Shown piece after piece: positions 23,201 through 36,677 of a stretch of 64,000 nucleotides of DNA. The notes beneath the pieces are model-generated. The model saw only the letters and a list, made by a program, of their open reading frames with translations, did not search any database and was not told the origin of the DNA. The stretch's first letter is position 1. Every line of letters begins with the position of its first letter. A program made the position numbers and the translations under genes. The DNA comes from Phaffia rhodozyma (Eukaryota > Basidiomycota > Tremellomycetes > Cystofilobasidiales > Mrakiaceae), in assembly GCA_014706385.1 (NCBI GenBank), contig JACGZH010000001.1, positions 682,001 through 746,000 on the forward strand, read 5' to 3'.

Positions 23201-26200
23201 TCGAGGTGCGCGTAACAAGTTCAATCATTTGGCTGATGAACAGTGACCGGGGACTCGCTTCAGAGATATGGGAGTTGGAAAGGGGGTCGATAGGCTGAAA
23301 CAGTCATGTATAGCACTTGTTTAGTAGCTACACAATCACAACGCGCCTACACAAGAGTGGAAGCGAAGGAAAAAGAGAGAGACGAAGTTCAAATAGTTGA
23401 AGAAGAGTTGAATTTAAAGTACTCACCTGGTACCTCACGAATGATTCTGGAAGGAATACTTTCTCTTTCGAGGCTTGAGTTATCAAATCGATAATCTGAG
23501 GATCAAAGACATTCTGGAGAGCCGTGGAAAGGTGGCTTGATAATGGCAGTCCCAGAGCCTTATCATACAAGGCAAGAACATGTCGGACAATGTTCGAAGT
23601 AGATGGAGCAGTTGAAGATAGCAAGTGCAGAAGATCAGCAACTTGTTGGGGGATGAGAGATAAAGAAGCAACCTGTTCAGATTCTAGTACTGGAGTAGGA
23701 AGGTGAGGTAGAATTCCAGCCAGAGATGAATCTTGAGAAGCAAAAGCAGACCAGGATTGTCGAGGCACAGTGGCTGGCAGTGTGTCGAAAGTAGCTAAGG
23801 CACGATGAGCCAGAAGCGAAGTAAGGTCCGAAGGCTCCGTCAAGGATTGTCGAGATTGCCGAGTGATTTGGGCGAGATCATACGGGGAAGTGATGGCATC
23901 CAAACAGATCTCGACACCTCGGTTACGCATAGCTCGCGAGAGCTCTCCATGCCGAGGATCGAGGGTCATAAACAATCTGAAACTGGGATGAGGCGTCAAG
24001 ATCTGAGGCTCCCCACCGACCGTACCACGCTCGCTCAAAACCAACGTTCCATTGGTCTCACAGAGAGAGTTAATTCGATCCAGTACGGATGCGTTGCAAA
24101 GATTGGCATTGTCAATCACTAGCCAGTCTCCCGCTGAAAGAGCTTGTACAAGCTCTCCGTCGACCCACTCGAATCGACCTGAAGTGCTGCTAGACGCAGA
24201 AAGCTCCTGCAAAGCAGATCGAACCCAAACCACGTCTAGAATGGAATGGGGATCGCCGAGCATGGCTTCCAGGGTTTTCAAGACGGCCAAGGCCTCTACA
24301 ACAAAACCTTCGATAGTGAGAGAAGCTTCATCCAGGTGATCCAATGCCGCAGATAGCGAAGACCACTCAGAGTCATTGAAGACTGCGAGAACTAACGCTT
24401 TTCTTGACAAGTTAGCTAATCGATGTCGAATTCGATCCATGCGGCGAGAGGCATCAGCTTGTTCAAAGCTACCCAGAAGTTCCATTGTGTCTACTCCGGA
24501 GTTCATCGGGAAGTCCCGAAGACGCTGACCAGACATTTGCGCGAGTAACCGGATCAAACCAGATTTGCCACTGGCAGCTGGTCCGGAAACGATGATGAGC
24601 CAACCAAGATCAAGACAACGACTGATGGCCTCTAACGGGGCAAGCTGAGTTTGAAGAACCGACAGCCTTTCGTCCTTGGAGGCATCTGCTGTACTGGATA
24701 ACCTCGAGAGTAGAGCGTGACCAAACTGAACAGACGAAGGAGTGGTAGAGGGTAAAGGATGGTTTTCGAGCGAAAGGGTTTCCGCGAAGATTTCCTCGAA
24801 CAGATTCAACACGCAGATCCTATCTTGCTCCTGTCGGAAACGGTGAAGATATATAGTCTGCAGATGTTCTATAGGGTGACCAGGGCGCTTGTCTAACGCC
24901 GAAGGTGAATGAAGGAGCGACAGCCATCGGAGAACGTCACGAAGATTGAATTCCCAAGGGCTTCCATCTCGACCGAACGAACGATGCACCATGGTCTCAA
25001 GATGAAGCCGGCTGTTGAACTCAATCATCTTGGCAAGAAGTTCAGGAGAGAAGTCAGGGTACATATGCTGGCCGATGAGCAACAGGTCTTCGGATGTCAA
25101 TTCGTGGACGTAGACTCGAGTAAACCTATTGAGGAAGGACTTCGGAAGACCCTTTCGACCTCCTCCTTGACCGACAGGATTTTGAGCAGCAAAGATTCGG
25201 AAATCGGGGTGCCGGGTGAAGGATCGGCCGAGTTCAGGGATGTAAACGGTACCTCGGTGATCGAGCACAGCGTTTAGTCCCTCAAGAACAGCTTGCGACG
25301 CCAAGTTCATCTCGTCTAGAAGGACCCAGTGTCCAGACTGCAATGCCGAAAGGAAAGCCGCATCCTTCCAGGCAAACTCTCCGGGTTTACCTCCCTCAAC
25401 AGGAAGATCGGATCCAAACAGATCTGCCAAATCTGTCTGGTCGGACAAGTTGATCCTGCAAAGGTGGGACTGCGCAGCGGAGGCTAGAGCAGTGATCAAA
25501 CTCGTTTTTCCTACACCAGGACTACCCTCAAGAAGAATAGGTTTAGGAAGTTGACAGCCTCTTAACACTCGCATGGCGTTAGCGCAGGTTGTAGGTGCCC
25601 GAAGACTGAAACTTGAAGCAGATTCGGCGAGATGACCCTTAGGAACCCCAAATCCACCAACTGAAAAGACCTCGGGCGTATCCAAAACAGTGAAGTCTTG
25701 GGGGAGAGAAGAAGAACCGAGAGTCTGGTCGAGCTTTTTGACACACTCATTCTTAAGATTTTGGATTGCGATGGACGATAGGCCTGATGTTTGGGGCAGA
25801 AGGGCCAACCCGTCGATGACAGTCATGTGAGCAGCGTGACGCTGTGGTTAAGCAAGATGACAAGTCTATTGTCAGCATATCACCAAAACATGGAAGGTGT
25901 GAAGCTAACTACTCACGAAAGCTTCTTGCTCGGAGATGTTTAAGTTCTTGACAGCAATGTTGGTAAAGTTGACCCAAGCCTACGGAAAGATAAAACCACG
26001 AAGAATCGTTCATCCGGTTAGCATTAAGTATACACAGCAGATGTAACAACACTGAAAACTGGGCGGACGCACAAGGATATCTCGGACTCCGATTACTGGG
26101 GACCCAGACTCTCCTAACTCAGCGGTAAACCATCGGAGGTAGGACAGGACTGATTCACTGTATGCTTTGAGTGATTCAACCGCCCAAGATGAATCGACGA

Positions 26201-29200
26201 TCTTGATCAAGTCATCATGGGAATCCAATGAAGGCACCCAGATCTCGGTGAATCGATTTCTAAGGGCCGGGGAGAGTTCCTTCTTTCCATAATCACCTCC
26301 TGGATTCATTGTTGCAAGAACTTGGAATCCATCAGCAGCCACAATAGTCATTTGTTCAATATCCCTTCCACCTTTCTCAGCAAGGACAAGCGTCCTGGCT
26401 GGCTCGAGAACACTGTTCAATCGTTCCAGCACCGAATCGTCCGCTAAGGAAACTTCATCAAGGAGAATAAGGTCGCCAGTAGTCATAGCTTCAATAAGGG
26501 GTCCGTTGTGCCACTCGAACAGAGCAGTAGATCGTTTGAGCTCTGCAACAGAAGCTCGAAGAAGTTTTCCGTCCTCACTAAGAGGCTTAGGAAGACCGCT
26601 CAAGTAAGTCTCCACAGCAACGATGACCTGTTCGGACTCGGTCGTATCCTCCAAAGAAAGGGTAACGTCCATGCGGGAGAGTATACTTCTGAGCTCTTCA
26701 AGAACATCATGTTGACGACCTGCTCGGTTTCGGATCGGTTTCTGCCCTCCTAGAAGATCGGCCGTCTCCATATTTTGATGACAATTGACAGCAAAAAGTT
26801 GTTTTTGCAGTGCCGAGGCTAACAATTGACAAACCGAGGTCTTACCACAACCAGTTTCACCGACGAGAAGAACCGGCTCGTTATTCCGGATAGCAGCGGC
26901 CACAAGAGTATAGAGGCGCTGAATAGCGCTCGTCCAAACGATAGATGAGGGAGTTGATAGTGGAGGTAGGGGACAGCCCAAACGTTTCTGAATCTCGGCG
27001 GGATCGGACGCTGTGAGGAGTACAAAGCAATGTTTTCAGTACAATTGTGCTGGCAGTTCAAAGCAATAGATATGATTATAAAACCTCGACAGCAACTCAC
27101 AGGACAGATCATACAACTTCTTTTCGTCAATCGAGACTTTCAACACTTTCTCCAAAACCTCTTTGACGACCAACTTGTCATCCGCACGTCTTGCCCTCTC
27201 CGCCAGAAGCATATAACCATGCTCAGCCAACTGCTGAGTGTCTCCAGCCTCTCGCATCGCCCACCTGAAGAGATCCCGAAGAGTGGCGAATGACTGCTTT
27301 GTTTCGAACACCCTGCCGGCCTGTCGTCTTGTCTGGAGTTCCTGGAAGACCGAGACGATTCGCCTGGCATAAGAAGGTGCAATCCGGCATCGTTGATGAA
27401 TGATCGTTTCTAATTCGGCTTGAGGAACGTCGTCGAAATGAACTTCGAGGAATCTATTTCGGAAAGCCCTCGAAAGCACCTTTCTTCCTCCGTACAACCC
27501 TGGCGGGTTTTGTGTAGCGAAGAGCATGAAATGAGGATGAGGTCTGACGACCTCTTGGGTCTCGGGAATGACAAGCTCTCTATTGTCATCAAGCAATCGG
27601 TTAAGCGCCTCGAGCACGTCCGTAGGGGCCAAGTTGAGCTCGTCCAAAACGATCCAATCACCTCGTCTGACAGCACGGACCAAAACTCCTTCTTGGAAGA
27701 CGAGCTTGCCGGTGTCCGGATCAGAAACATATGTACCGAGATACTCCTGAATATCCGTGTGTTCGTGGTTGTTGATACGAACGAATCGATGGCCGGTCCG
27801 ACGAGCGAGGTACTCGACCGCACTTGTCTTTCCACTCGACGTTGGACCTTGAATGAGCACAGGGAACCTGTTTGTTGAAATCACCCTGGCCAGGTCGATC
27901 AACTTCTCAGATACAGATGGGGTGAGCACATACTCCGTTGCGTCATCGGCTTCCTTAGGGCCTCGCTGCAGCCAAAAGTGTCCGAACCGAAACATATCAT
28001 CGGCGGATCTTCCGGAAGGCAATCCGGGCACTTGAGAAAGGATGGCCTGTGGATTTCCAGCGGCTTCAAGGATGTGCTTCTGGATCAGAGCCTTCACAAT
28101 AGCCGCGCTCTTGGCGTCGAGCAGCATCGTGAAAGACATTAAAAATCCTTCCCAGAGCGCTCGTCGAAGAGTGTATGCCGGAGCGTTCTCTGAAGCGAAC
28201 GTCAGAGCTCTGGCAAGTGTTCGCATTGAGTAGTGAGGTGGGAAGTTCGACCCATCAGCCAGTTGTCTGGAATCGGCGAGAGTCTTGATACTGAGATACA
28301 GCTCAGCCACATCCTCGATGACCGCTCGATCGGCGACGTCCAGATATTGCTTGACAATATCTCGGAGGGCCTGTCGGTCAGTATCAGGAGAAGGAACATA
28401 GATCTCGGTGAATCTTGATCGGAGACTGGCGGGAAGATCCTTCTTTCCAACATCGGTAGCAGGGTTCATACACGCGAACAAACGGAAATCAGGGTGTCTG
28501 ACCACGGGCTCGAGATCACCTCGCTCGGTGAGGACAACCGAAGCGGAAGGGCTCTCTAGGATGCAAGCCAAACTCTCCAAAGTTTCTGGGGAGGCCAAAT
28601 TGACTTCATCGAGAAGGAGCCTAGAAGATAGAATAGAAAAAAGTCGACCGTTAAACCACTTGCGAACAGTACAGTGAAAGAACAGGGTGATGGTGGGACG
28701 AACCAGTCTCCGTTCCTCAATGCTTTCACTAAAGGTCCCTCGACGAACGAGAACACGAATCGACCACCGGCCTTGACGTGTCTGATCTCAAAATCAGCGA
28801 CCTCGAGGGAGAACGCGTTCCACTCAGTCACGAGCTTGGCGGTCTCTGGGTTTTGCTGCTCGAGGGCCACCTTTCGTCGCTTTCGAGGACCAACCGCGTC
28901 GAGAGTGGTATCAGATCCAGAGGGAGCCGTTGTGGACCTTTTCGAAAAGATGGTACAAATAAGACTCTGTCCGATCTTTTGAAATGATCGTAAACTCTCG
29001 TCATGTATAAAAACAAAGGAAGATAAGGAACTCACTCGACCTCTTCATCCTCCTCTACACCTTCAAGCTTCTTCTTCAAACGGTCCCTAGCCAATCTACC
29101 TGCTTCCTCCCACATCTCCACACATCTTCCCCACTTTCCTGCTCCTGCAGCCTTCCTGACAACCTCTTCGAATCGTTTGTTCTTCTTTCTACTAAACGTT

Positions 29201-31881
29201 CTGGAAAACAGGTCCGCAAAAGTGACCAAAAGTTCACCGGCCGGAATTTTTGGATCGAGCGGCTTGAATCCACCAAGTAGATCAGAGGATTCCGTCTGAG
29301 TGGACAAGTTCAACGAGACGAGAGGTCGACGAAGCAAGTGAGATATGTAGGAAACAGCAGTGGTCTTTCCTGTACCAGTCTCTCCGACAAGTAGGCAGGG
29401 CTCGAGGTGAGAGGTGGCAACTCCAATTTGCTCGAGAAGAAGTCGGGAGGGTCGGGTGAGAGCGTACGGTCGCTCGGTCGCGGCAGAGTGGTAAGCTGAT
29501 CGGTCGAAAAGTATCGCACACAAGTTCAATCGAGGTCAAAATATTGAAAGAGAAACACCGAGAAGAGACAAGCAAAGAGGACAAACCCTTGGCAGACTTT
29601 CTACAATCCAACTTAACTCTACCAAATCGAACGGCCTTGACCTCTCCACCGTCTTCGTTTCCGATCGTTCTCACTTCAGGCATTCGCTTTTCCATACACC
29701 ACTCCGCTCGTTCCTCGTTGAGCCCAAGCTGAGCTCCGACTGCAATAGCTCGAGCAACGTTTTGCTTTGGAAGCGAACCAAAGAAGACGTCGAGCGCCTC
29801 GATGAAAACCTCTTCCTGAACGATAGGGTTGACGAAAGATCCATCCAAACCAAAGATCTGGGTCGATCCCGCGCTATAGATAGGAAGAAAGATGATGCGT
29901 GATAAGAACCTCGGACTCCGCAAGAGCTTGGTCTGAAGAGGAAGAAGAAGGAGAAAGACAAGAAAACATACCCAGTAACCAGGGCTTCTACTCTGACAAA
30001 CCACTTCATCAGGTCTCTTAGTCCTACCTCTCTGCCTGCAGCACCTCCACTACCAATACCGCTTCCACTGGTGGATCTGCCGATCTGAGCAGAACTCCAA
30101 GCCGACATAAGCTGGTCAATTTGATTTGCCTCTAATCGAGGAAACCTAGCTTGAAGGATCATCCCGATCTCCTGCTTCGTCGGCTCCTCCAAGAACACCT
30201 CGACAAACTTTTGAGCATTTAAGAAAGTCGGTTTGGGAAACCTCGCGTCCGGCTTGGCGACGTCGATTTCGTCAACTGCGTCCGAGGTGGTAGCAGGGGC
30301 AGCAAATGGTTTGATCGTCCTGGTGGCAAAGAGCGCAAAGCCGTCTCCGATCCTCACATCCTCCCTTCCAGGGATTCTAAGTGACCCTCTGTCGCCAACC
30401 GCTCTGGTCCCTCTGCTCATCTCCTCGGCCAATCCGCCGAGAAGAGCAAGGACCTCCCCTCGAGCTTTGTCAATGTCCTCCAGAATGACCCACCTTCCTT
30501 CCTTGACGGCCTTAGCAAGGGCACCTTCGACCCATGTGAACTTTCCAGGGTCGGTCGGAGAGGACACATAGTTACCAAGAAGTGATTTTGGGTCGAGCGA
30601 TGTGTCAGCTAGAGAAATAGTCAACGTCGGATTTGAGTGGAACGGGAAATGTAGCGTAGACAAGTACGTCAACAGATGGGTCTTGCCACTCGATGGAGGT
30701 GAAGTGAGCATGATGGGGGATCGTTTTGATAGATGAAGGGAGAGCGCCAACAAGGATTTTGTGGTTGATGGTGTAGGTATATGAGGTTGTTCTGTCACAT
30801 TTGGATTGACTCTCGGTGCAGACGATGATGATGATGGTGCGGGCGCCGGTCGGAAGAGAAGCACCCGGTCTGCCGCAAGAGCCAAGCATTTGGGCAAAGA
30901 GCTCGACGATAATGTCCAGTTGGAAGGCGTGTAGAGCTCCTGGACGTTCTTGTTCCAAGCGCTCTCCAACATATCCAGCCTTCTAGCCTCGACGAGAGGC
31001 CAGATCCAACCGTCACTCCAAACCTCTTGGGTAACGCCCTCGATGACGGCCAAACCCTCATACCAAACCATATCGTCCTGACCAAATGCTTTGCCCTGCA
31101 AGAGAGATTCTTCCCATTCCTTTCGCTTCGATTCTGAGATCCCGTTGTGAATGGAGAACGCTCGAACGGCAAGCATCCGAGTCGACAAGTCTGGGTGAGG
31201 GGTGGTGAATAGTGCGCGAAGGGTAGCTGTTGAGATTATATGCTTCGGAAGGAGGGAGGACGGGATAAGAGCAAGTAGTCGTAAATGGGTGAGGAGTAGG
31301 GGATGGAGATCTTTAGGAGGGAGGAGCAACGATTCTTCGGTAGGTGGGTATAACGAATATGTCGGGGTTTGTAATAAACTAGAAATTATTCTGAGCGTCA
31401 TAAAGGGAAAGAGTGGCCATAAAGTTATGTCAAGTTTTACTCAGATCAAGATAGATAGAGACGCTCGATGGTGGAACTAAGTAGAAACTCACGGCCAAAC
31501 CTCTTCGATGCAGCCTGCGATCAGGACGCCCGAGCTGAGCCTCCTGACCCATTCGTCCCTGCCTCCTCGAGCTCTCTCGAGCCATCTGGCCATGAGAACC
31601 ATGAGAAGCGGTCTAAAAATTTCGGCGACCTTCTCAGCCAAGGGCTGAAGTTCTAGTAGATCCGAGAGGACATCGACGAATGCCTCAGGGGTCATATCCG
31701 GGACGACCTGCTCCGGAGTGTAGGCCACATGGTGAACAGCCTGGAGATGTGAAAGAGGAAGAAACGGGAAGGGAGTCGATGTAGGCGGAGCCGGAGACTC
31801 AGGGATCTGTAGGTGGGTAAGGAGAGCGTGTGCCTGCTGTCTGAGGTTTAAAGCAAATGGGTCGAAAGTTGCCGGTAGCAT
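14285..31881 (-). CDS. MDN1: Midasin (Mdn1/Rea1), giant AAA+ ATPase of 60S ribosome maturation
   Basis: A dynein-like remodelling ATPase that docks on pre-60S particles with the Rix1-Ipi1-Ipi3 complex and strips assembly factors (Ytm1, Rsa4) through its MIDAS domain. The gene has about two dozen exons and encodes roughly 5,000-5,200 residues, the usual size. The order is: N-terminal domain from MLPATFDPFALN; six AAA modules with P-loops at about 30680-30715 (SPPSSGKT), 29360-29395 (GETGTGKT), 27820-27855 (GPTSSGKT), 26835-26875 (GETGCGKT), 25500-25540 (GSPGVGKT) and 24555-24595 (GPAASGKS). Walker B motifs include LLDEMNLA (AAA5) and VIDNANL (AAA6). A long helical linker (about 17850-23300) is followed by an Asp/Glu-rich region (15370-17240). 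The C-terminal MIDAS domain has ALDDSRSM (DxSxS, about 15040). AAA1 lacks the first P-loop Gly. A final small intron (GTACGT at about 14381) would make the end ...QWMERVSEE; reading through instead adds 13 residues and stops at 14329. Confidence 0.96.
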
Positions 31882-32873
31882 TTTTGTTCAAGAACTGCAA
31901 ATGATAAAGTAAATCCAAGCGGAATGATATAAAAACAAATTAAGGATGCGCGTGTGTATATGTGTATGCAGTCGATCTGTAGAAAAGGGATACCAGCCAA
32001 CTACCAGGCTATCCTTTATGCGAGTGGGTGAAGGTGTGAAGAGCTGAGTGGCGTGGTGCTTTCCCGATGTAGGGAATGCTAGACGAGAAAAAAAAAAAGA
32101 AAAAAAAGAAAAAAAAAAGTTGCAAGCGATAAAAACGAAAGCGGTGAAAAAACTTTTGAACTTGATTAGGTAATCAAACTGTTTGTTAGGGTTCGGACCT
32201 CCACTTACCGATCATCCAAGTGGGCTCTAGTGGTAAAGGCCTAGTTGAGTAGACTATCTGAATGAGTACCCTACAAGAAGCTGGTTGACTGTTGTCTGCT
32301 TGTTTGAAGATATCGTGTATGAAGAGAGAAGAAAGAGAGAGTCATGCCGCCCTGTGTTCTTTGATGATCCTGTTACAGCGCATGCCACATGTATGGTACG
32401 CTTGATACAGAGGATCAACTGAATGCTCAGTCTGCCCAGCTTTCTGTATTATCCTCACATACATCAGATCTACCATCCATACACAAGACAGCAGACTCAT
32501 CCATAGTTATTCTTCATCGATGGCCGATCAATCGCCTGATATTTCTTCCCTCTCTTCTCCCTTTCCATCCTACTCTGCTTTCTTCCAGGTGTCTTTTGCA
32601 TATCGAAACATTCCTAAAGAGTTGAGAAGAAAAAGCCTCAAGAGAGCAGCGTAGCCATGGACGATCAGTAACCACATGGTTACAAAGCGCTTTGCCGATG
32701 GGATCGGCCAACTGACGGAAGTTCCAGCGTTCTCCTTCTCTTTCCACCTTTCATCCCATCCCACATCAACCAGCATTCAATCATCCTTACATACACCCAT
32801 ACAGATATACATTCAGCTTGATCTGCTGGCGTTAGACCTTTGCTGCTTTCGATAAAAACTTTCCTTTCTTTAC
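31882..32873. promoter_or_regulatory. Divergent promoter region of MDN1 and AFG3
   Basis: The start codons of MDN1 (31881, -) and AFG3 (32874, +) are 992 bases apart. The stretch contains a long A-rich tract at 32088-32118, often nucleosome-depleting in fungal promoters, and a pyrimidine-rich leader before AFG3. Short open frames on both strands show no recognisable domain. No tRNA could be folded from the GGTTCG-containing segment near 32190. Confidence 0.45.
32088..32118 (+). repeat. A-rich tract in the MDN1/AFG3 promoter
   Basis: About 30 bases are almost purely adenine, broken only by two single G residues. Such poly(dA:dT) tracts commonly exclude nucleosomes in fungal promoters; that role here is inferred from its position. 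Confidence 0.8.
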
Positions 32874-35800
32874 ATGCTTCGTTTAGTACAGCCATCGAGA
32901 AGGATAGCGTCCGTCTTGACCGGTCCCTCATTCCGATGGGCCGCATCGACCTCCGTTCACTCTCGATCGGCCTTCCACTCGTCCTCCATCGCGTCTTACG
33001 CCAGGCATACTCCAGAGTCCGCCGATAAGGCGGTGGAATCCAAAGATCCCAAGAAGTCAAACTCTGAGGAGCCCTTCCCTCTTTCTGGCTTCTTCGGACA
33101 GCCCAAGCAGAAAGGAGCATCTTCGACCAACCCGATGCCGACATCTCCCAATAAGGGCAAGTCCACCGATGAGTCTGCACAGGACTTGTCTGGAAAGAAC
33201 AAGGACAGCAAGGACGATAAAGACGGCAAGGATGGCAAGAAAGAAAATAGCGAGGATCCATTGTTCAAGCTTGGCTTTCCCGAAGGTGGCGGAAACATGT
33301 CCAACAGGAACTTTTTCCTGATCGGAGTCGGGTGAGCCTTCCTCCTCTATCTCTTATCCTTGTCTCTGTTTTTTGAAACCCATTCGTAGGATACGAAATG
33401 AACTGCAAAGCTGACGGATAGTTTCTTTATCTTATCTTCGACTCAACTTCACCTTACCTCACGTTCTTTGACCATTGTTGCAGAGCTGTCATGGCCTATC
33501 AACTGCTCTCTGGTGATTCTACCAACCACCGAGAGATCACCTACCAGGAATTGTTAGTTGCTTACTTGGACCATCTTCTTGGCTGCGTGTTTCTGTCTGA
33601 CCTCTTGATGATCAAACTTCCACAGCCGAAACTCGCTACTCGCTAAGGGACTCGTTCAAAAGCTCACCGTAGTCAACCAGTCTCGAGTGCTCGTCACCCT
33701 GTTCTCTCCTGCCACCATTCCGTCCGCTAACGACAATAACTCCTGGAGCGGTGGAGGCAACGGGGCCTTTACTCCCACACAGCCTGCCGCTTCCGGACAG
33801 CCAAGCTACTACTTTACCATCGGCTCGCCTGATGCGTTCGAACGACAAATGCAGCTTGCTCAGGATGAGCTTGGAATCGCTAGTCATGAGCGAATCCCGA
33901 TTCAGTACAAGGACCAAACCAGTTGGGGAGAGTGGGTCTTCAGCATAGCGCCTACTTTATTGCTTGTCGGAGTTCTTGTCTGGAGCACAAGGAAGGCGCT
34001 GCCTGGAGGTGGAGGTGGAGGCCCAGGTGGGATCTTTGGAGTCGGAAAGAGCAAGGCCAAGATGTTCAAGTGAGTGGGCTCTTGTCATCGTTGTGTCTAT
34101 TTGATCCCTAAGAAATAGAAGCTGACGTCCTTTCTCTTTTACAGTCACGAGACTGATATCGCTGTCAAGTTCAAGGATGTTGCCGGTATGGATGAAGCTA
34201 AGCAGGTTAGTCTAAATTGGTTCATCATTTCTTCTCTTGTTGCCAGCATTCACTAGGTTTCAATGCGATCAACTATGCTGACTACAACCGACCGATCGTA
34301 TAAAAACATATATAGGAAATCATGGAGTTTGTCAAGTTCCTCAAGCAGCCCGCCAAGTTCCTTGCCCTTGGAGCCAAGATCCCTCGAGGAGCTATTCTCT
34401 CTGGACCTCCCGGAACAGGAAAGACTCTGATTGCTAAGGCGACTGCCGGCGAGGCTGGTGTACCCTTCTTTTCTGTTTCTGGTTCCGAATTCGTTGAGAT
34501 GTTTGTCGGAGTGGGTTCCTCCCGAGTCCGGGATCTGTTCCAGAACGCCAAGAAGAACGCACCCTGCATCATCTTTATTGATGAGATCGATGCCATCGGA
34601 AAGGCTCGAGGAAAATCCGGCTCATTTGGTGGAAATGACGAGCGAGAATCAACACTTAACCAGCTCTTAGTCGAGATGGACGGTTTCGAGGGCAACGAGC
34701 ACATCGTTGTCCTTGCCGGAACGAACCGAGCGGACGTCCTCGATTCGGCGCTTATGCGACCCGGTCGATTTGACCGACATATCGCGATTGACCGACCAGA
34801 TATCGGAGGCCGACGACAAATCTTCATGGTTCACCTCCGACCTCTTGTCTTGATCAAAGACCTCTCAACCGAGATGATCGCCGAGAAGTTGGCCCTTTTA
34901 ACCCCCGGATTTTCTGGTGCAGACATTGCAAACGTCTGCAACGAAGCTGCTCTCCACTGTGCCCGACGAGACGCGATTGCGATCGAAGAGAAGGACTTTG
35001 AAAGCGCGATTGAGCGAGTGATTGTTGGCTTGGAGCGAAAAAGTCGGGTGCTCGGCAAGGAGGAGAAAACTACAGTCGCTTATCACGAGGCCGGCCATGC
35101 TGTTTGCGGTTGGTTCTTGGAGCATGCCGACCCTCTTTTGAAGGTCTCTATCATCCCTCGAGGAGTAGGTGCACTTGGATACGCCCAGTATCTCCCCAAG
35201 GAGAGATTCCTCTACTCGACCGAGCAGCTTCTCGATTCGATGAGTATGACGCTCGGTGGTCGAGTTGCCGAGGAGATCTTTTTTGGAAAGATCACTACTG
35301 GTGCTCAGGATGATTTGCAGAAGGTCACAAAGATGGCGTTTGAGATCTGCTCGAACTATGGAATGAGCGAGGCCGTTGGACCAGTCAGTTATGGTCGACG
35401 AGACTCGGAGAGCTTCCAGAAGCCATTCAGTGAGAAGACCGGCGAACTACTGGATGATGAGGTGAGTGTTTCCAATCTCTTAGAATCTTCTCTGATGTGT
35501 TTGTCAAAGAATTGTTCCGAGCTTATGCTGATTACTCTTTTTCTATCCCACAGGTTCGAAAGCTTCTGTTGAAGGCTCGACAGCGAACACGAGATTTGTT
35601 GGAGGAGAAGCGAGCCGAGGTTGAACTTGTGGCAAAGAAGTTGCTCGAGAAGGAAGTCTTGACTCGAGAGATCATGGTTGAATTGCTTGGCAAACGACCG
35701 TTTGACATCCAGGACGATATGGACGATTTCCTTGAGGTTCGTTTTCGGACGCATTCTGTACATAAGAGTTTTTTGAGCGCAACCCGCTAACATGTCCTCT

Positions 35801-36023
35801 TATTCTCTATGGATCATAGCGACGTGCCAACTCAGGAAATTCTGCCCCCCCGCCGTGAGCTCCCGATTCTTTTCTCTTTCGACATACCTTCTTTTTCAAA
35901 TCTACATTTTCTGACGGATGTTTATTGGCGATATTGTTTTTCAACAGACTTGAGGATGGACCAACTGCCCCCAAACCATTTGGGCTGGACGAGACCAGCT
36001 CAGCGCCATCCAAGCCAGAGTAA
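32874..36023 (+). CDS. AFG3: Mitochondrial m-AAA protease subunit (Afg3/Yta12, FtsH family)
   Basis: An inner-membrane ATP-dependent zinc metalloprotease that degrades misfolded membrane proteins and processes mitochondrial precursors. The N-terminus ([17 protein letters not shown]) is basic and Ser-rich, as in a mitochondrial presequence. A Lys/Asp/Ser-rich linker follows, then TM1 ([15 protein letters not shown]) and the FtsH extracellular domain (EITYQEFRNSLL to ERIPIQYKD). TM2 is [16 protein letters not shown]. The AAA module has Walker A GPPGTGKT, Walker [12 protein letters not shown], the second region of homology [20 protein letters not shown], and the pore motif FVEMFVGVG. The protease has HEAGH zinc ligands, with the third ligand in [11 protein letters not shown]. 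The last two exons give a short Pro-rich tail ending at TAA 36021-36023. It is closer to Afg3 than Yta12 by recalled motif similarity, which I could not test by alignment. Confidence 0.96.
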
Positions 36024-36677
36024 ACAATGATAATTTATATCCTGCATGGTGCGACAAGAGGATGCTTGCGGCGAGGCAGAGTACGCCAGCTATTTCTGTT
36101 CCGAGAGTAGAACACAAGAGAAAAAAAAGACTGTATCATATGTAATCTCCTTCTGGGTGTGCACAATAGCGACTGGTTGAGGTGGTATAGAGAGACTGAG
36201 AGACATTTAGAAGACGGGAAACGATCTGTTATGGATGCAAGGCGAGTTGGTTTGATGTTGTTGGTGTTGCATGCATGCACATATCAAGCTGCAAAAGATG
36301 AAACCTTCCTCGTGTTCTGATCCTCCTGACACTCGTCTGTTTTCAGTCTCATTTCACAAGTTCCTCGCTATCTCAACGTTTACTGGTGCAAGACTAACGA
36401 GAGAAAACAGTAGAGAAGAAAGAACACGAGAACCCTCTAATTCTGCCACCCACTGAGATTCGCAACTGGGAGGAGTTGTCATAATTTCATATTTGTTTGA
36501 CTCTAGTGAGATCTTTCTTCCATCAACCGTTTTCCCTTTCTATCCTCCGCTCTGATTTCTACTTCTCTTTCCCTCGAACGAGAGGTGATTACTTCCACCA
36601 GGTTGTACAAGTTGATCAATCGCCTCCAAGGTCTATCCAACCGAGACTGAGGAAACGAGACCAAAGAAAACAGCACT
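36024..36677. other. Intergenic, promoter of the Ser/Pro-rich protein gene
   Basis: Contains the AFG3 3' UTR and the promoter of the gene at 36678. A CT-rich stretch (about 36510-36575) resembles a fungal transcription start region. No further gene is supported; short frames on both strands lack domains. Confidence 0.4.

Noticed and set aside
32170..32290. tRNA-like segment with GGTTCGGACC near 32190 and TAGTGGTAAAGG near 32228
   Set aside because: The B-box-like piece comes before the A-box-like piece on + and neither strand folds into a cloverleaf with an acceptor stem.
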